Assembly (NCBI GenBank): GCA_938022205.1
Contig: CALIEB010000002.1
Span: 62,001 to 126,000 of the forward strand
DNA length: 64,000 nucleotides
Direction: 5' to 3'
Source: an uncultured Anaerolineae bacterium
Lineage (GTDB): Bacteria > Chloroflexota > Anaerolineae > Aggregatilineales > Phototrophicaceae
The position numbers and the translations under genes were made by a program. Shown in pieces: positions 54,692 to 63,613 of the stretch (positions are counted from its first letter, which is position 1; each line of letters starts with the position of its first letter). The notes under the pieces are model-generated. The model saw nothing but the letters and a program-made list of their open reading frames with translations, ran no database searches and was not told where the DNA came from.

Positions 54692-55648
54692 CTAATGTGG
54701 TGGCAGCGTGCGCCGCAGCACGCCCTCCGCCAAAAAGCCCTCAAGCTCGCGCAAGCGGTGCGCCGCCAGCGCGTTCACGCCGCCTTGATGCCCGACCAGC
54801 CAGCGCACGCTGGCAAGCTGCCGCCCTGCTATAAGCGTTTCCAGATGTACGTGCCAGCTTTGGGCGTGCGGTTGCTGTGCTACATAGGCATCCCAATAAG
54901 CAGCGGCAAAACGGTCGTAGTCGGGCAAGGGCTTAAGTTGCCACAGCAGCGGCGTGAGGTCATAGAGATAAACGCCCCAGCCGCAGTATTCAAAGTCCAG
55001 CGCGCAGGCACGCCCTGCGCTAAACAGCAAGTTAGGCAAGAGCAAGTCGCCGTGAATTAAGCCAAACGCTTCTGGTAGCGTCTCCAGTACTGACATTGCC
55101 GCTTGCACGCGCGCTGCCACTTCGTCCATCACGGCGCGCTGTTGCGAGCTAAACAACGCCGCCTCATCGACTAGCGGGTAAATGCCATTAGGTGCAAACA
55201 GCGCGTGCGCGTCAAGGCGCGGGCGTTCGAACGCAGTATCAGGCACAAACGGCAGCCGATGCAGCCCTGCTACAAGCTCCGCCACTTGTGCAACCGCGTC
55301 GAGGGTTAGCGTGTCAGGCGTATGCGACGTGCCAGACAGCACCGCGAACAGAGCGGCGTGGTAGGTCGTGCCGTGCGCTTCGCCCGCCACAAAGAGCGCG
55401 CCGTCCTGCGTGGTCAAGGGTTTTGCCACGCACAAGCCTGCCGCATCTAACGCTGCTAACCACGCTAGCTCGCTGGCAAGCTGAGCGGGCACGATGGGGC
55501 GCGTTTGCAAGCGCACAATCGCCGCCGAGTTACCCCATTGCGCGCGAAACACGTGATTGTTGGTGCTGCTCAACGGCGTAAGCAAGGCATCCCGCCAGCC
55601 ATAACGCGGCAGCACATCCTTCGCCAACACCTCAGACCAGTCAATCAT
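54692..55648 (-). CDS. Aminoglycoside phosphotransferase-like (APH/choline kinase fold) kinase
   Basis: A 318-aa small-molecule kinase of the APH superfamily. The catalytic loop is FGLIHGDLLLPNLLF (Asp base and Asn), followed by the metal-binding CALDFEYCGWGVYLYDL, in which Asp replaces the DFG position as usual in the family. The N-lobe shows VFRAQWGNSAAIVRLQ. Family members phosphorylate aminoglycosides, homoserine, choline, fructosamine or other hydroxylated metabolites; sequence does not choose among them, and drug resistance should not be assumed. AAGGAG precedes the ATG. Single gene, convergent with the 54-aa gene. Confidence 0.87.
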   Translation of the reverse strand: MIDWSEVLAKDVLPRYGWRDALLTPLSSTNNHVFRAQWGNSAAIVRLQTRPIVPAQLASELAWLAALDAAGLCVAKPLTTQDGALFVAGEAHGTTYHAALFAVLSGTSHTPDTLTLDAVAQVAELVAGLHRLPFVPDTAFERPRLDAHALFAPNGIYPLVDEAALFSSQQRAVMDEVAARVQAAMSVLETLPEAFGLIHGDLLLPNLLFSAGRACALDFEYCGWGVYLYDLTPLLWQLKPLPDYDRFAAAYWDAYVAQQPHAQSWHVHLETLIAGRQLASVRWLVGHQGGVNALAAHRLRELEGFLAEGVLRRTLPPH

Positions 55649-55816
55649 GAACAGCTCCTTTGGCTTGTTCTCGTCTTCGTCGTGTCAATCATAGCCCACA
55701 GACGCGATTGTCGCCAACAGACGTTAGCAGCAGCACGCACTCACGCTTGCTAGGTGCGGGTGAAATGCGTGCCTAGATGCGCTATAATGGGGCGGATTGT
55801 CAGCCACAAGGACGGA

Positions 55817-56443
55817 ATGATGACCGCACCGCTCACCCTTTACCTTGTTCGTCATGGCGAAGTATCTAACCCGCAGCACGTGCTTTACGGGCGTTTGCCC
55901 AACTTTCACCTCAGCGAAACAGGCATCCAGCAAGCCAATGCCGCTGCCCAATATCTGGCAAATGTGACGCTAGCAGCAATCTTCAGCAGTCCAATGGAAC
56001 GCGCCTTCGAGACTGCCACGCTGTTAGGCGCAGCCAACACCCGCCATCCCGACATCCAAGTTGACGACCGTCTCAACGAGATTTACACGCCGCAAGAAGG
56101 TAAGCCGCTAGTAGAACTAGAGAAACAGCAGTTTGACCTTCTCTCTGGCAATCAACCGCCCTACGAGGACGGTGCGGCAGTGCGGGCGCGCCTGCTAGCG
56201 TTTGTGGCGGACTGCCGGGCACGCTACGGCGAGCAAAGCGTAGCGGCAGTCACACACGGCGACTGTATCGTGTCGCTGCTAGGCTATGCGTGTGGCAAAC
56301 CCGCCGAAGACTTCGGACGCTATCAGCTGCAAACGTGGGGACTGCCTGAGGTTTATCCCGCTACGGGGTCAATTTTACGCCTGACGTTTCACACCCACGA
56401 CGTGGACGAACGCCCAACGTTTGACTACATATGCCCCTACTAA
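55817..56443 (+). CDS. Histidine phosphatase family protein
   Basis: A 208-aa phosphoglycerate-mutase-like phosphatase. The catalytic motif LYLVRHGEVSNPQ carries the phospho-accepting His; LPNFHLSETGIQQA, FSSPMERAFETA (second Arg), LNEIYTPQEGKP (acid) and VAAVTHGDCI (second His) complete the active site. AAGGA lies just before the ATG; a second ATG 3 nt later has better spacing and may be the real start. Substrates in this family include sugar phosphates, alpha-ribazole phosphate and nucleotides. It is followed at once by the recombinase-fold gene, possibly in one transcript. Confidence 0.9.
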   Translation: MMTAPLTLYLVRHGEVSNPQHVLYGRLPNFHLSETGIQQANAAAQYLANVTLAAIFSSPMERAFETATLLGAANTRHPDIQVDDRLNEIYTPQEGKPLVELEKQQFDLLSGNQPPYEDGAAVRARLLAFVADCRARYGEQSVAAVTHGDCIVSLLGYACGKPAEDFGRYQLQTWGLPEVYPATGSILRLTFHTHDVDERPTFDYICPY

Positions 56444-56449
56444 GTGCCT

Positions 56450-57388
56450 ATGCGCCCTAAGATAAACCTTGCCGACGCGCTCACAGCTTACGGCATTAGC
56501 GACAACACGCGCCGCGCTTACTATCGCTGGCTAGATGCTTACTTGGTGGCGGTCGGCGGCGTGTCAGCGACACGGGGCGCGGCACGCTTAGCGCGCATGC
56601 GCGCCCTCTCGCCCACACTGCTGAACAAGGTGCTGCACGCGGGCAAGTTCAAGGCATGGCTCGACACGTTGGCAGCGCAAGGGGTCAAGCGACAAAACCT
56701 CGACCAAGCGCGCGCGGCGGTAGTCACGGTTAGTGAGCTGCTGGCAGAGATGGGCGCGCTGCATGCCGAGACTGCCGCCAATCTCAAGCGCGTGCGCACG
56801 CCTAACGTCCCCAAGCTGCCCACGCAAGAGCGCGTTCTCACACCACAAGAGCTAGAGCTGCTGGTCAAGACCGCTGCTGCTATTGCCACTACGCCCAACC
56901 AACAGCGGCGCAACATTGCCGCGCTGCAGCTGCTCACAACGTTGGGACTGCGGCGCGAAGAGCTAAGCAAGCTCACGTGGGGCGACATTCAGCTGAAAGA
57001 ACAGCGCGTTTGCGTGGTGGTCGGTGAGCATAACTTAGAGCTTAACCGCGCAACGTTAGCAGCCATTGACCGCTGGCGCGCTTGCTTTGAAGGCAGCGCG
57101 ACCAAGCCAACCCCCGAAAGCCCGCTACTGCGGCGTATCTGGAAAGGTGGACGCATTGGTCACGAAGGGCTGTCACCCGACGGTATTTGGCTGATTGTCA
57201 GCGAAGCGGCGCAGGCAGCGCATCTCGGTGTCGTCACGCCTGATGACCTGCGGCGTTCGCTAGCGATGGCGCACTTGACAAACGGCATGTCGCTGGAAAA
57301 CTTATCCCGCCTGTTGCGTCATCGTCACGTGTTCATCACCGAAAAGTTTGTGGCGCGCCTGCTGTCAAACAAGGACAAAGATGCTTAG
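56450..57388 (+). CDS. Tyrosine-recombinase-fold protein lacking the catalytic tyrosine
   Basis: A 312-aa XerC/D-like protein. An N-terminal helical DNA-binding domain (YGISDNTRRAYYRWLDAYLV) is followed by a catalytic-fold domain with the first Arg intact in TTLGLRREELSKLTW. The second box reads TPDDLRRSLAMAH (Asp instead of His, Arg kept). The third box is LLRHRHVFITEKFV, where Phe sits at the place of the nucleophilic Tyr. It therefore probably binds DNA without cleaving it. GTG 56444 is an alternative start; neither has a good ribosome-binding site. It begins a few nucleotides after the phosphatase stop. No att site, cargo or excisionase is visible. Confidence 0.82.
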   Translation: MRPKINLADALTAYGISDNTRRAYYRWLDAYLVAVGGVSATRGAARLARMRALSPTLLNKVLHAGKFKAWLDTLAAQGVKRQNLDQARAAVVTVSELLAEMGALHAETAANLKRVRTPNVPKLPTQERVLTPQELELLVKTAAAIATTPNQQRRNIAALQLLTTLGLRREELSKLTWGDIQLKEQRVCVVVGEHNLELNRATLAAIDRWRACFEGSATKPTPESPLLRRIWKGGRIGHEGLSPDGIWLIVSEAAQAAHLGVVTPDDLRRSLAMAHLTNGMSLENLSRLLRHRHVFITEKFVARLLSNKDKDA

Positions 57389-57392
57389 CCTC

Positions 57393-58034
57393 TCACAGCA
57401 ACGGCACAAAAAACAAGATAAAGCCCGTGACAATTTGGCAAATCCACGCCGCCGCAAGGCTGTTACGCTGGCGCACATAGGCGTAAAGCCCACTCATCGT
57501 CATAAAGGCAATCGCTAAGAACACGCCCACTGCTGGCGCACGCAGCACGTCCACCCACATCACCGGCAAAAACAGCACAATTTGCCAAACGCCGGCGAAT
57601 AGCGTGCTTACCCACGCACCCGCGCTCTTTTGCAGCAAGCCACGAAAGAACAGCGTTTCGGCAAGCGGCATGACAAACAGCACGTAAGCCAACAGCATGC
57701 CTGCGTTAGCGTTGGGGAACGCCAGCCGCACGACGCGATAAAACGTGTCCGAGAAGAACAACAAAAACGGCACGCTGAACAGCAAGCCGAACCCCACGCC
57801 CCACAGCAAGTTATCAAGGGTTTCTTGCCCGATGCGGTCAAAGCTGCCCAGCAGCCACGCCAGCACGCTCACGCCCGCTAACGCTGCCCATGCCAGCACA
57901 AAGCGCAGGTCCGCCTCCTGCGGCAAAATCGGCGTAAGCCCCAAGCTAATTGCCATGCCAAGCAAGTAGGCAAAAAAGGGGTCGCTAGCGTTCGTGCGAT
58001 AGCGTGTTCGCGCCGTCGTGTCCTGCTCGCTCAT
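57393..58034 (-). CDS. CPBP-type membrane protein with degenerate protease motifs
   Basis: A 213-aa protein with six or so hydrophobic helices, resembling the CPBP/Abi family of intramembrane metalloproteases (CAAX protease type). The first family motif EExxxR appears as ETLFFRG, so the second Glu is Thr. The FxxxH motif appears as FAGVW, with Trp for His. These changes argue against metalloprotease activity. The start overlaps the threonine aldolase stop as ATGA, so it is translated from the same message. The role is unknown. A different six-helix membrane family is an alternative. Confidence 0.75.
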   Translation of the reverse strand: MSEQDTTARTRYRTNASDPFFAYLLGMAISLGLTPILPQEADLRFVLAWAALAGVSVLAWLLGSFDRIGQETLDNLLWGVGFGLLFSVPFLLFFSDTFYRVVRLAFPNANAGMLLAYVLFVMPLAETLFFRGLLQKSAGAWVSTLFAGVWQIVLFLPVMWVDVLRAPAVGVFLAIAFMTMSGLYAYVRQRNSLAAAWICQIVTGFILFFVPLL

Positions 58035-59068
58035 GCCAACGCGCCCCGTACAGCCTCAATAACGCGCTCGACGCGCGAACGGTCAACCCAGTAATGCAGC
58101 ACACAGCGATACTTGCGCGCATAGCCCGGATAAGGGCGCAGCAGCACGCCCGCCGCCTGCAGCCGCTTTTCAAACTCGGCGGGGGTAATAGGCGCGCTTT
58201 CTTCCAACCAGAAGAAGACAAAGTTGGTTGCTTGGCTGAGAACGCGCAAGTGCGGGATGTCGCTCAGTCCTTCGGCGAGCAGCGCGGCGTTGGCGTGGTC
58301 TTCGTGCAAGCGGTGGCGCATTTCGTGCAGCGCGATAAGCCCTGCCGCAGCTAACACGCCCGCCTGCCGCATGCCGCCGCCTAGCATCTTGCGCACGCGC
58401 CGCGCTTCGCTAATGAAGGTTGCGCTGCCCAGCAGCACCGACCCCACCGGCGCGCACAACCCTTTCGACAAGCAAAAGGTCAAGCTGTCCGCGCCCGCCG
58501 CTAGCTCGGGCAGGGCAGCGTTATACGCCACTGCCGCGTTAAAGATGCGCGCGCCGTCAATGTGAAACTTAAGTCCGTGACGCTTGGCAAGCTCGGCAAC
58601 CTGCTGGGTATACGTCGGACTTAACGCCACGCCGCCCGCGCTGTTTTGTGTGTTCTCAATACTGACAAGGCGCGTGCGCGGAAAGTGGTAGTTGTCGCCG
58701 CGTATGGCGTGTACGATGTCATCCAACGCCAGCGTGCCATCCGCCTGCACTTTGACGGTGTGTGGCATGATGCCGCCCAACGCCGACATACCACCTGCCT
58801 CATAGACGAAGATATGCGCTTTGTCGCCGCAAATGACCTCAGAACCGCGTGGGCAGTGCGTCATCAAGGCGATAAGGTTGCCCTGCGTGCCGCTGCTGAC
58901 AAACAAGCCCGCTTCGTAGCCAAACAACGCCGCCGCGTCACGCTCTAGCTGAATGACCGTTGGGTCTTCGCCGTACACATCATCGCCGACCACCGCCTTC
59001 GCCATTGCCTCGCGCATCGCCGGCGTGGGATGCGACACGGTGTCGCTGCGCAAATCAATCCATTCCAC
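58031..59068 (-). CDS. ltaE: Low-specificity L-threonine aldolase
   Basis: A 345-aa PLP enzyme of fold type I that splits threonine or allo-threonine into glycine and acetaldehyde. Key blocks: [18 protein letters not shown] at the N-terminus, [46 protein letters not shown], and the PLP lysine in [16 protein letters not shown] 59068 has AAGGGA at good spacing; TTG 59074 is too close to it. The downstream CPBP-like gene is coupled through ATGA. A terminator of the preceding gene separates it from the secreted-protein gene. Confidence 0.94.
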   Translation of the reverse strand: MEWIDLRSDTVSHPTPAMREAMAKAVVGDDVYGEDPTVIQLERDAAALFGYEAGLFVSSGTQGNLIALMTHCPRGSEVICGDKAHIFVYEAGGMSALGGIMPHTVKVQADGTLALDDIVHAIRGDNYHFPRTRLVSIENTQNSAGGVALSPTYTQQVAELAKRHGLKFHIDGARIFNAAVAYNAALPELAAGADSLTFCLSKGLCAPVGSVLLGSATFISEARRVRKMLGGGMRQAGVLAAAGLIALHEMRHRLHEDHANAALLAEGLSDIPHLRVLSQATNFVFFWLEESAPITPAEFEKRLQAAGVLLRPYPGYARKYRCVLHYWVDRSRVERVIEAVRGALA

Positions 59069-59156
59069 AACCAATTCCCTTCACAAAAGCCTTGCTCAAT
59101 ACCCCCCACATTATGACGAACGACAAGCAGTCGCGCAATAGGCGGCAAGCCAAAGC

Positions 59157-59186
59157 AAAAAGCCACCCCACTTGGGATGGCTTTTC
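59157..59186 (-). terminator. Terminator after the secreted beta-sandwich gene
   Basis: AAAAGCCACCCC (59158-59169) pairs with GGGATGGCTTTT (59174-59185) with one mismatch; read on the minus strand it ends in a T-run. It lies 26 nt beyond the stop codon at 59212. Confidence 0.75.
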
Positions 59187-59211
59187 TGGGCTTCACGACA
59201 ACAAGGCGCGC

Positions 59212-59940
59212 TTACTTGGCTTCCGTTAAGGTTAGCGTGTAGTCTGTCGTCACCCTGTCAAAGTTGAAGTCAAAAAAGGCTTCTTTAAGCTGGACGATGT
59301 AGACATTGCGCCCTTTGAATACGCCAAGTGTGGCTTGATTGATAGAAGGTCCGTAGACTGCGCCGACCGGGTCAAGACTGCCCGCCGACCACCTGGTGTT
59401 AATCGTGTTCACCGACAGCTCAGGCGAGAAGTTTCCTGTCTTGCTATAGCTGAGCGTGAAGTCTGCATCGCCGGTGTAAAGATAGAACTGGCGGTTTTCG
59501 TTGCTGATAGTGCCTTGTACGCTTTCGCCGGTTTTAAGTTCTTGCGGCTTAATCAGCTCAAACGTGAATTCGCCCACGCTGTCGCCCGCTGCGCCGTCGT
59601 AGCGCGTGGCGATAATCGTGTAGTCGTCATCACTTGGCAGCTGCCACGCCAAGTAAATTTCCCCGAAATAGTCATAGTTCAGGATTTCGTTTCCGCGAGA
59701 ATCCTTAATGATGACGGCTGGACTGCTCAGGTCACCAAAGCGTTCTTTCGGGGTCAGGCGCAATACGATAACTTCATCTTTTGCACCCTTATAGCTGAAC
59801 TCAAACGCGAAGGTGTCCTTGGTGATTTCACCCTCGAAGGGTTCACCGGGCACAAGGGGTGTGCTTTGCCCCGTTTGTGCCAAAGCGGGCATGATTGCCA
59901 AGAACAACCCAAATAGCACTGCTAAGACTAGCTTTCTCAT
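59212..59940 (-). CDS. Secreted beta-sandwich protein (PPC-domain-like)
   Basis: A 242-aa exported protein with a clear signal peptide (MRKLVLAVLFGLFLAIMPALA, cleavage about residue 21). The mature part has two all-beta segments of similar plan, each opening with a short G-E-x-[FV]-x-G-x-I strand: GEPFEGEITKDTFAFEF and GESVQGTISNENRQFYLY. The first also contains YTIIATRYDGAAGDSVGEFT. This rhythm resembles the bacterial pre-peptidase C-terminal domain, a secreted-protein accessory fold. No catalytic motif. AAAGGGAAGG precedes the ATG; it stands alone between terminator and KorAB. Function unknown. Confidence 0.75.
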   Translation of the reverse strand: MRKLVLAVLFGLFLAIMPALAQTGQSTPLVPGEPFEGEITKDTFAFEFSYKGAKDEVIVLRLTPKERFGDLSSPAVIIKDSRGNEILNYDYFGEIYLAWQLPSDDDYTIIATRYDGAAGDSVGEFTFELIKPQELKTGESVQGTISNENRQFYLYTGDADFTLSYSKTGNFSPELSVNTINTRWSAGSLDPVGAVYGPSINQATLGVFKGRNVYIVQLKEAFFDFNFDRVTTDYTLTLTEAK

Positions 59941-59966
59941 ACGCCCTTCCCTTTCTTTAATGAACG

Positions 59967-61013
59967 CTACATGAACTGCTTCATTACCTCTTCCAGCTTC
60001 TCCCGTGAAGGACGAACCTTAGATTCTGGCAATGTTCCTAATGAAGTATGGAGCAGGTTCTCTGTTTCAGCAAGTGTCATACGGGGTTCTTCGTAGTAAA
60101 TCAGCCCCGTGAGGAAGAGCTGCTCGCGGTGTGCTTCTTCCAGCACTTGGATGGCTTTGGCGCGGTTGCGCGGGTCGTGGTCTTTGTCAAGACGTTTGAG
60201 ACGCACAATCGTGCCGTCGTGCATGTCGACATCAATCACTTCGCCTTCGTCGTAGTCGCCGATGACAATTTCCTGCTTGCCTTCGACATAGTCCGGCGCA
60301 AGCACTTGAATGTCGTGAAGGGAAATTTGATGCTCTTTGCCGTAGGCATAACTCTTGGTGGAAGCGTCGTTGTTGTTGAAGGTCACGCAGGGGCTGATGA
60401 TGTCAATGACCGCTGTGCCGTGATGGCGCAGTGCTGCCTGCAAAAGCGACTGCACTTGCTTGGCATCACCGCTGAAGCTGCGCGCCACAAAGGTTGCGCC
60501 GGCAATAATCGCCTCAAGCGCAAGGTCGATAGGCGGCATGTGATTTTTGCCGTAGTACTTGAGATACTGCCCCTCATCGGCGGTGGCGGAGAACTGCCCT
60601 TTGGTCAAACCGTACACGCCGTTGTTCTCAATCACGTAGACCAAAGGCACGTTACGGCGAATCGCGTGTTTAAACTGCCCCATGCCGATGCTGCCGGTGT
60701 CGCCGTCACCGCTGACGGCAATGCACATCAGGCTGGGGTTGCCCATAAGCGCGCCCGTCGCCACCGAAGGCATGCGCCCGTGCAGCGCGTTAAAGCCGTG
60801 CGAACGTCCCAAGAAATAGGCGGGCGTTTTGCTCGAGCAGCCAATCCCGCTCATCTTGACGATGCGATGCTGCTCTAGCCCCATCTCATAGGCAGTGCTG
60901 GTGATTTGGTTGGAGATTGAATCATGCCCACAGCCGGGACAAAGCGTGCTTTTCGCGCCCTTGTAGTCCTCGCGGCTCAAGCCAATCTTGTTTACCTTTG
61001 CTGTGCGTCCCAT
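59967..61013 (-). CDS. korB: 2-oxoacid:ferredoxin oxidoreductase, beta subunit
   Basis: A 348-aa thiamine-diphosphate subunit. With the alpha subunit it oxidatively decarboxylates a 2-oxoacid (2-oxoglutarate or pyruvate) to acyl-CoA, reducing ferredoxin. ATG 61013 lies 1 nt after the alpha-subunit stop. Motifs: CPGCGHDSI near residue 25, GIGCSSKTPAYFLG, and the ThDP block SGDGDTGSIGMGQFKHAIRR with VIENNGVYGLTKGQ. There are no extra Fe-S cluster ferredoxin motifs. KorB (2-oxoglutarate) is the likely identity by family, but substrate preference cannot be read from sequence. Confidence 0.93.
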   Translation of the reverse strand: MGRTAKVNKIGLSREDYKGAKSTLCPGCGHDSISNQITSTAYEMGLEQHRIVKMSGIGCSSKTPAYFLGRSHGFNALHGRMPSVATGALMGNPSLMCIAVSGDGDTGSIGMGQFKHAIRRNVPLVYVIENNGVYGLTKGQFSATADEGQYLKYYGKNHMPPIDLALEAIIAGATFVARSFSGDAKQVQSLLQAALRHHGTAVIDIISPCVTFNNNDASTKSYAYGKEHQISLHDIQVLAPDYVEGKQEIVIGDYDEGEVIDVDMHDGTIVRLKRLDKDHDPRNRAKAIQVLEEAHREQLFLTGLIYYEEPRMTLAETENLLHTSLGTLPESKVRPSREKLEEVMKQFM

Positions 61014-61014
61014 C

Positions 61015-62853
61015 TTACTTGCCTTCCTTAGCCAAGACTTGTTCAACAATCCAGTGTGCGGTCATCGGCAGACCATCGCCCAACGCCAGCGATTTGACGT
61101 GGCTGATGTCCTGCGGGTTGTCAATGTGAATAATTTGGTTAAGCTGCCCATCGAAGTTGTTCTCGATGACGTAGATGCGCTCGTGTTTGTCGATAAAGTC
61201 TGCCACCTCTAAGGCCAGCGGCAACGCGCGCACACGCAGGTAATTGGTGGCGAGGTCGTGCTGCTCGCTGAGCATGTCACGCGCTTCTTGGATAGCGGCT
61301 TCGTTCGTGCCAAAGGTGATGATGCCTACTTTGTTGGCGGGATTAAAGTCGATGATGGGCTTGGGTAGCAAGTCGCGCGCGGTGTCCATCTTGCGGTGCA
61401 GCCGCTGCATGTTCTTCACCCAGTCATCGCTGCGTTCGCTGTAGGCTGCCATCTCGTTATGCCCAGTGCCGCGCGTGAAGTACGCCGCCATTGGGTGATT
61501 GGTGCCGGGCAGCGTGCGCCAGCCGATGCCGTCGCCGTCTACATCCATGTAACGTCCCCACTTGCCATGCTTGTCAATAAACGCCTGCAAGCTGGTCTCG
61601 TCCAGCACCTTGCCGCGTTTGATAGGTTCGTCGGGATAGGTGAAGGGCTGCGACATCCAGTTATTCATGCCCAAATCAAGGTCGCTAGCGACAAAGACGG
61701 GCGTTTGAATGGTGTCAGCAATGTCGAAGGCGCGCCAGCCAAACTCAAACGCCTCTTCAGGATTGGCGGGCATCAGCACGATTTGGCGCGTGTCGCCATG
61801 CCCCAAGAAGTGGATAAACAGCAAATCACCTTGACTGGTGCGCGTCGGCAAGCCGGTGCTGGGGCCCATGCGCGTGACATCCCAGATGACACAAGGAACT
61901 TCAGCGTAGTACGCCAAGCCGGCAAACTCCGCCATGAGGCTGATGCCGGGCCCGCTAGTAGCGGTCATAGCGCGCGCACCCGTGAAGCCCGCGCCGACAA
62001 TCATGCCCGCCGCCGCAAGCTCATCTTCAGCTTGCACAATCGCCAACGTCTGCTTGCCTGTTTCGGGGTCAACGCGCAGGTCTTTGAAGGCGATAACGGC
62101 ATCGACAAGGCTCGTAGAGGGTGTAATCGGATACCATGCCACAAGGTTCACGCCACCCCAAATGGCACCCAGTGCGGCGGCTTCGTTGCCGGTGATGAGG
62201 ATTTTGCCCTTCGTTTCGTTCATCGGTTCAAAACGATAGGGGTCGCGCTTGGTGACGTTCTGGGCAAAGTAGTCATACGCTAACTGCACCGCTTGCATGT
62301 TCATGTCAGCGGGCTTCTTCTTGCCACCGAAGTTGGCCAGCAGCGAGGTGTAAATCATGTCAAGCGGAATGCCAAACAACTGTGCGACCGCGCCGACGTA
62401 GGTCATGTTTTCGACGCGCTTCTTAAACTCACTGTCGATGTCAATTTTTGACATTAACTCTTTAAGCGGCACCTCATAATATACAATGTCGTCGCGGCTC
62501 TTTGTCCACTTCCAATCGGCGGGCAAGATACAAACGCCGCCTTTAGGCAGCTTCGCGATGTCTTCGGCGGCGGTATCAGGATTGTACGCCACGACAATCT
62601 CGGTTTGATGGCGGCGCGCAATATACCCACGCTTGCTCACGCGAATGGTATACCACGTCGGCAGCCCCTTAATGTTGGACGGGAACAAATTTTTCCCGTT
62701 AACGGGAATGCCCATGTCGAACAACGTTTTGACCAGCACGTTATTCGACGTTTGGCTTCCGGAGCCATTTTGTGTTGCAACACTAAACGCAAAATCGTTA
62801 ATAATAGGGGCGTGTTGGCTGATGCGTTCAGCCTCAAGGGGTTGAAGTACCAT
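61015..62853 (-). CDS. korA: 2-oxoacid:ferredoxin oxidoreductase, fused gamma-alpha subunit
   Basis: A 612-aa subunit fusing an N-terminal gamma domain (residues about 20-190; NDFAFSVATQNGSGSQTSN) to the alpha domain. The alpha domain has GNEAAALGAIWGG, the diagnostic YPITPSTS motif, QAEDELAAAGMIVGAGFTGA and ATSGPGISLMAEFAGLA. It pairs with korB 1 nt downstream. The start at 62853 has no close ribosome-binding site: the nearest AAGGAG is about 28 nt upstream, with a small hairpin (CGCAG-GTTT-CTGCG) between them. The deoxynucleoside-kinase gene ends 47 nt upstream. Probable roles are the reductive or oxidative TCA step. Confidence 0.94.
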   Translation of the reverse strand: MVLQPLEAERISQHAPIINDFAFSVATQNGSGSQTSNNVLVKTLFDMGIPVNGKNLFPSNIKGLPTWYTIRVSKRGYIARRHQTEIVVAYNPDTAAEDIAKLPKGGVCILPADWKWTKSRDDIVYYEVPLKELMSKIDIDSEFKKRVENMTYVGAVAQLFGIPLDMIYTSLLANFGGKKKPADMNMQAVQLAYDYFAQNVTKRDPYRFEPMNETKGKILITGNEAAALGAIWGGVNLVAWYPITPSTSLVDAVIAFKDLRVDPETGKQTLAIVQAEDELAAAGMIVGAGFTGARAMTATSGPGISLMAEFAGLAYYAEVPCVIWDVTRMGPSTGLPTRTSQGDLLFIHFLGHGDTRQIVLMPANPEEAFEFGWRAFDIADTIQTPVFVASDLDLGMNNWMSQPFTYPDEPIKRGKVLDETSLQAFIDKHGKWGRYMDVDGDGIGWRTLPGTNHPMAAYFTRGTGHNEMAAYSERSDDWVKNMQRLHRKMDTARDLLPKPIIDFNPANKVGIITFGTNEAAIQEARDMLSEQHDLATNYLRVRALPLALEVADFIDKHERIYVIENNFDGQLNQIIHIDNPQDISHVKSLALGDGLPMTAHWIVEQVLAKEGK

Positions 62854-62900
62854 AAAAATTGCCGCAGAAACCTGCGCGCTCCTTTCTGAGAAAACGCTAA

Positions 62901-63545
62901 CTATGTCTTATTGTAGTCCTGTTTTTGTTGGGTGACGAGGATGTGTTGCAATTGTCGTGCAATTTCCATGAAGTTTGTCCTATGCTTTTGAAAGTCTGTT
63001 CTATCCATATCGACGCGCAACACGGGACAAGCTGTCCAATCGTCAATCCAAGCGTTATATAGCGCGTTGAGGCGCGCTAAATAATGCGGGTCAATCGCCT
63101 GCTCATAGGCACGCCCGCGCTGGCGGATGTGCCTGAGCAGCGTCTCCGTGCTAGCTTGCAAGTAGACGATGACGTTAGGCGCAGGCAAGAACGCCGCGAC
63201 TGCTTTATACAAGCGGCAATAAGTGGTATAGTCGCGCTCGCTCATCGCCCCTTGCTCAAAGAGATTACGCGCGAAAATCTCGGCATCTTCGTATACCGTG
63301 CGGTCTTGCACCACATAACCGGGATGCAAGTAAAGCTCATGGTGATGCTCAAGGCGTTTGCCCAAGAAAAACATCTGCGAATGAAAGCTCCAGCGCAGCA
63401 TGTCCTGATAAAAATCTTCAAGGTAGGGATTTTCGGCGTTCGCCTCGTAAAATGGTGTCCAGCCAAAATGCTCAGCGAGCATGGCGGTAAGCGTGCTTTT
63501 GCCCACGCCAATGTTGCCCGCAATCGCGATAAAACACTCTGACAT
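62901..63545 (-). CDS. Deoxynucleoside kinase (dAK/dGK type)
   Basis: A 214-aa P-loop kinase that phosphorylates deoxynucleosides for nucleotide salvage. ATG 63545 with AAAGGG upstream gives the family start CFIAIAGNIGVGKSTLT (Walker A). Further motifs: FYEANAENPYLEDFYQDM, WSFHSQMFFLGKR, VVQDRTVYEDAEIFARNL (the DR catalytic region), and the lid arginines in LLRHIRQRGRAYEQ. Length and motifs fit the bacterial dAK/dGK enzymes rather than Drosophila-type dNK. The korA gene follows after 47 nt. Confidence 0.93.
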   Translation of the reverse strand: MSECFIAIAGNIGVGKSTLTAMLAEHFGWTPFYEANAENPYLEDFYQDMLRWSFHSQMFFLGKRLEHHHELYLHPGYVVQDRTVYEDAEIFARNLFEQGAMSERDYTTYCRLYKAVAAFLPAPNVIVYLQASTETLLRHIRQRGRAYEQAIDPHYLARLNALYNAWIDDWTACPVLRVDMDRTDFQKHRTNFMEIARQLQHILVTQQKQDYNKT

Positions 63546-63613
63546 CGTGCTGCCCTTTATCGAAAACCATGCGTTGTTACACAGTGACAGACCACATGTT
63601 CTACCTTGTAAGC

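Noticed and set aside
54692-55648. Aminoglycoside resistance gene
   Set aside because: The APH fold covers many metabolic kinases. No resistance context or specific subfamily motif is visible, so only the fold is reported.
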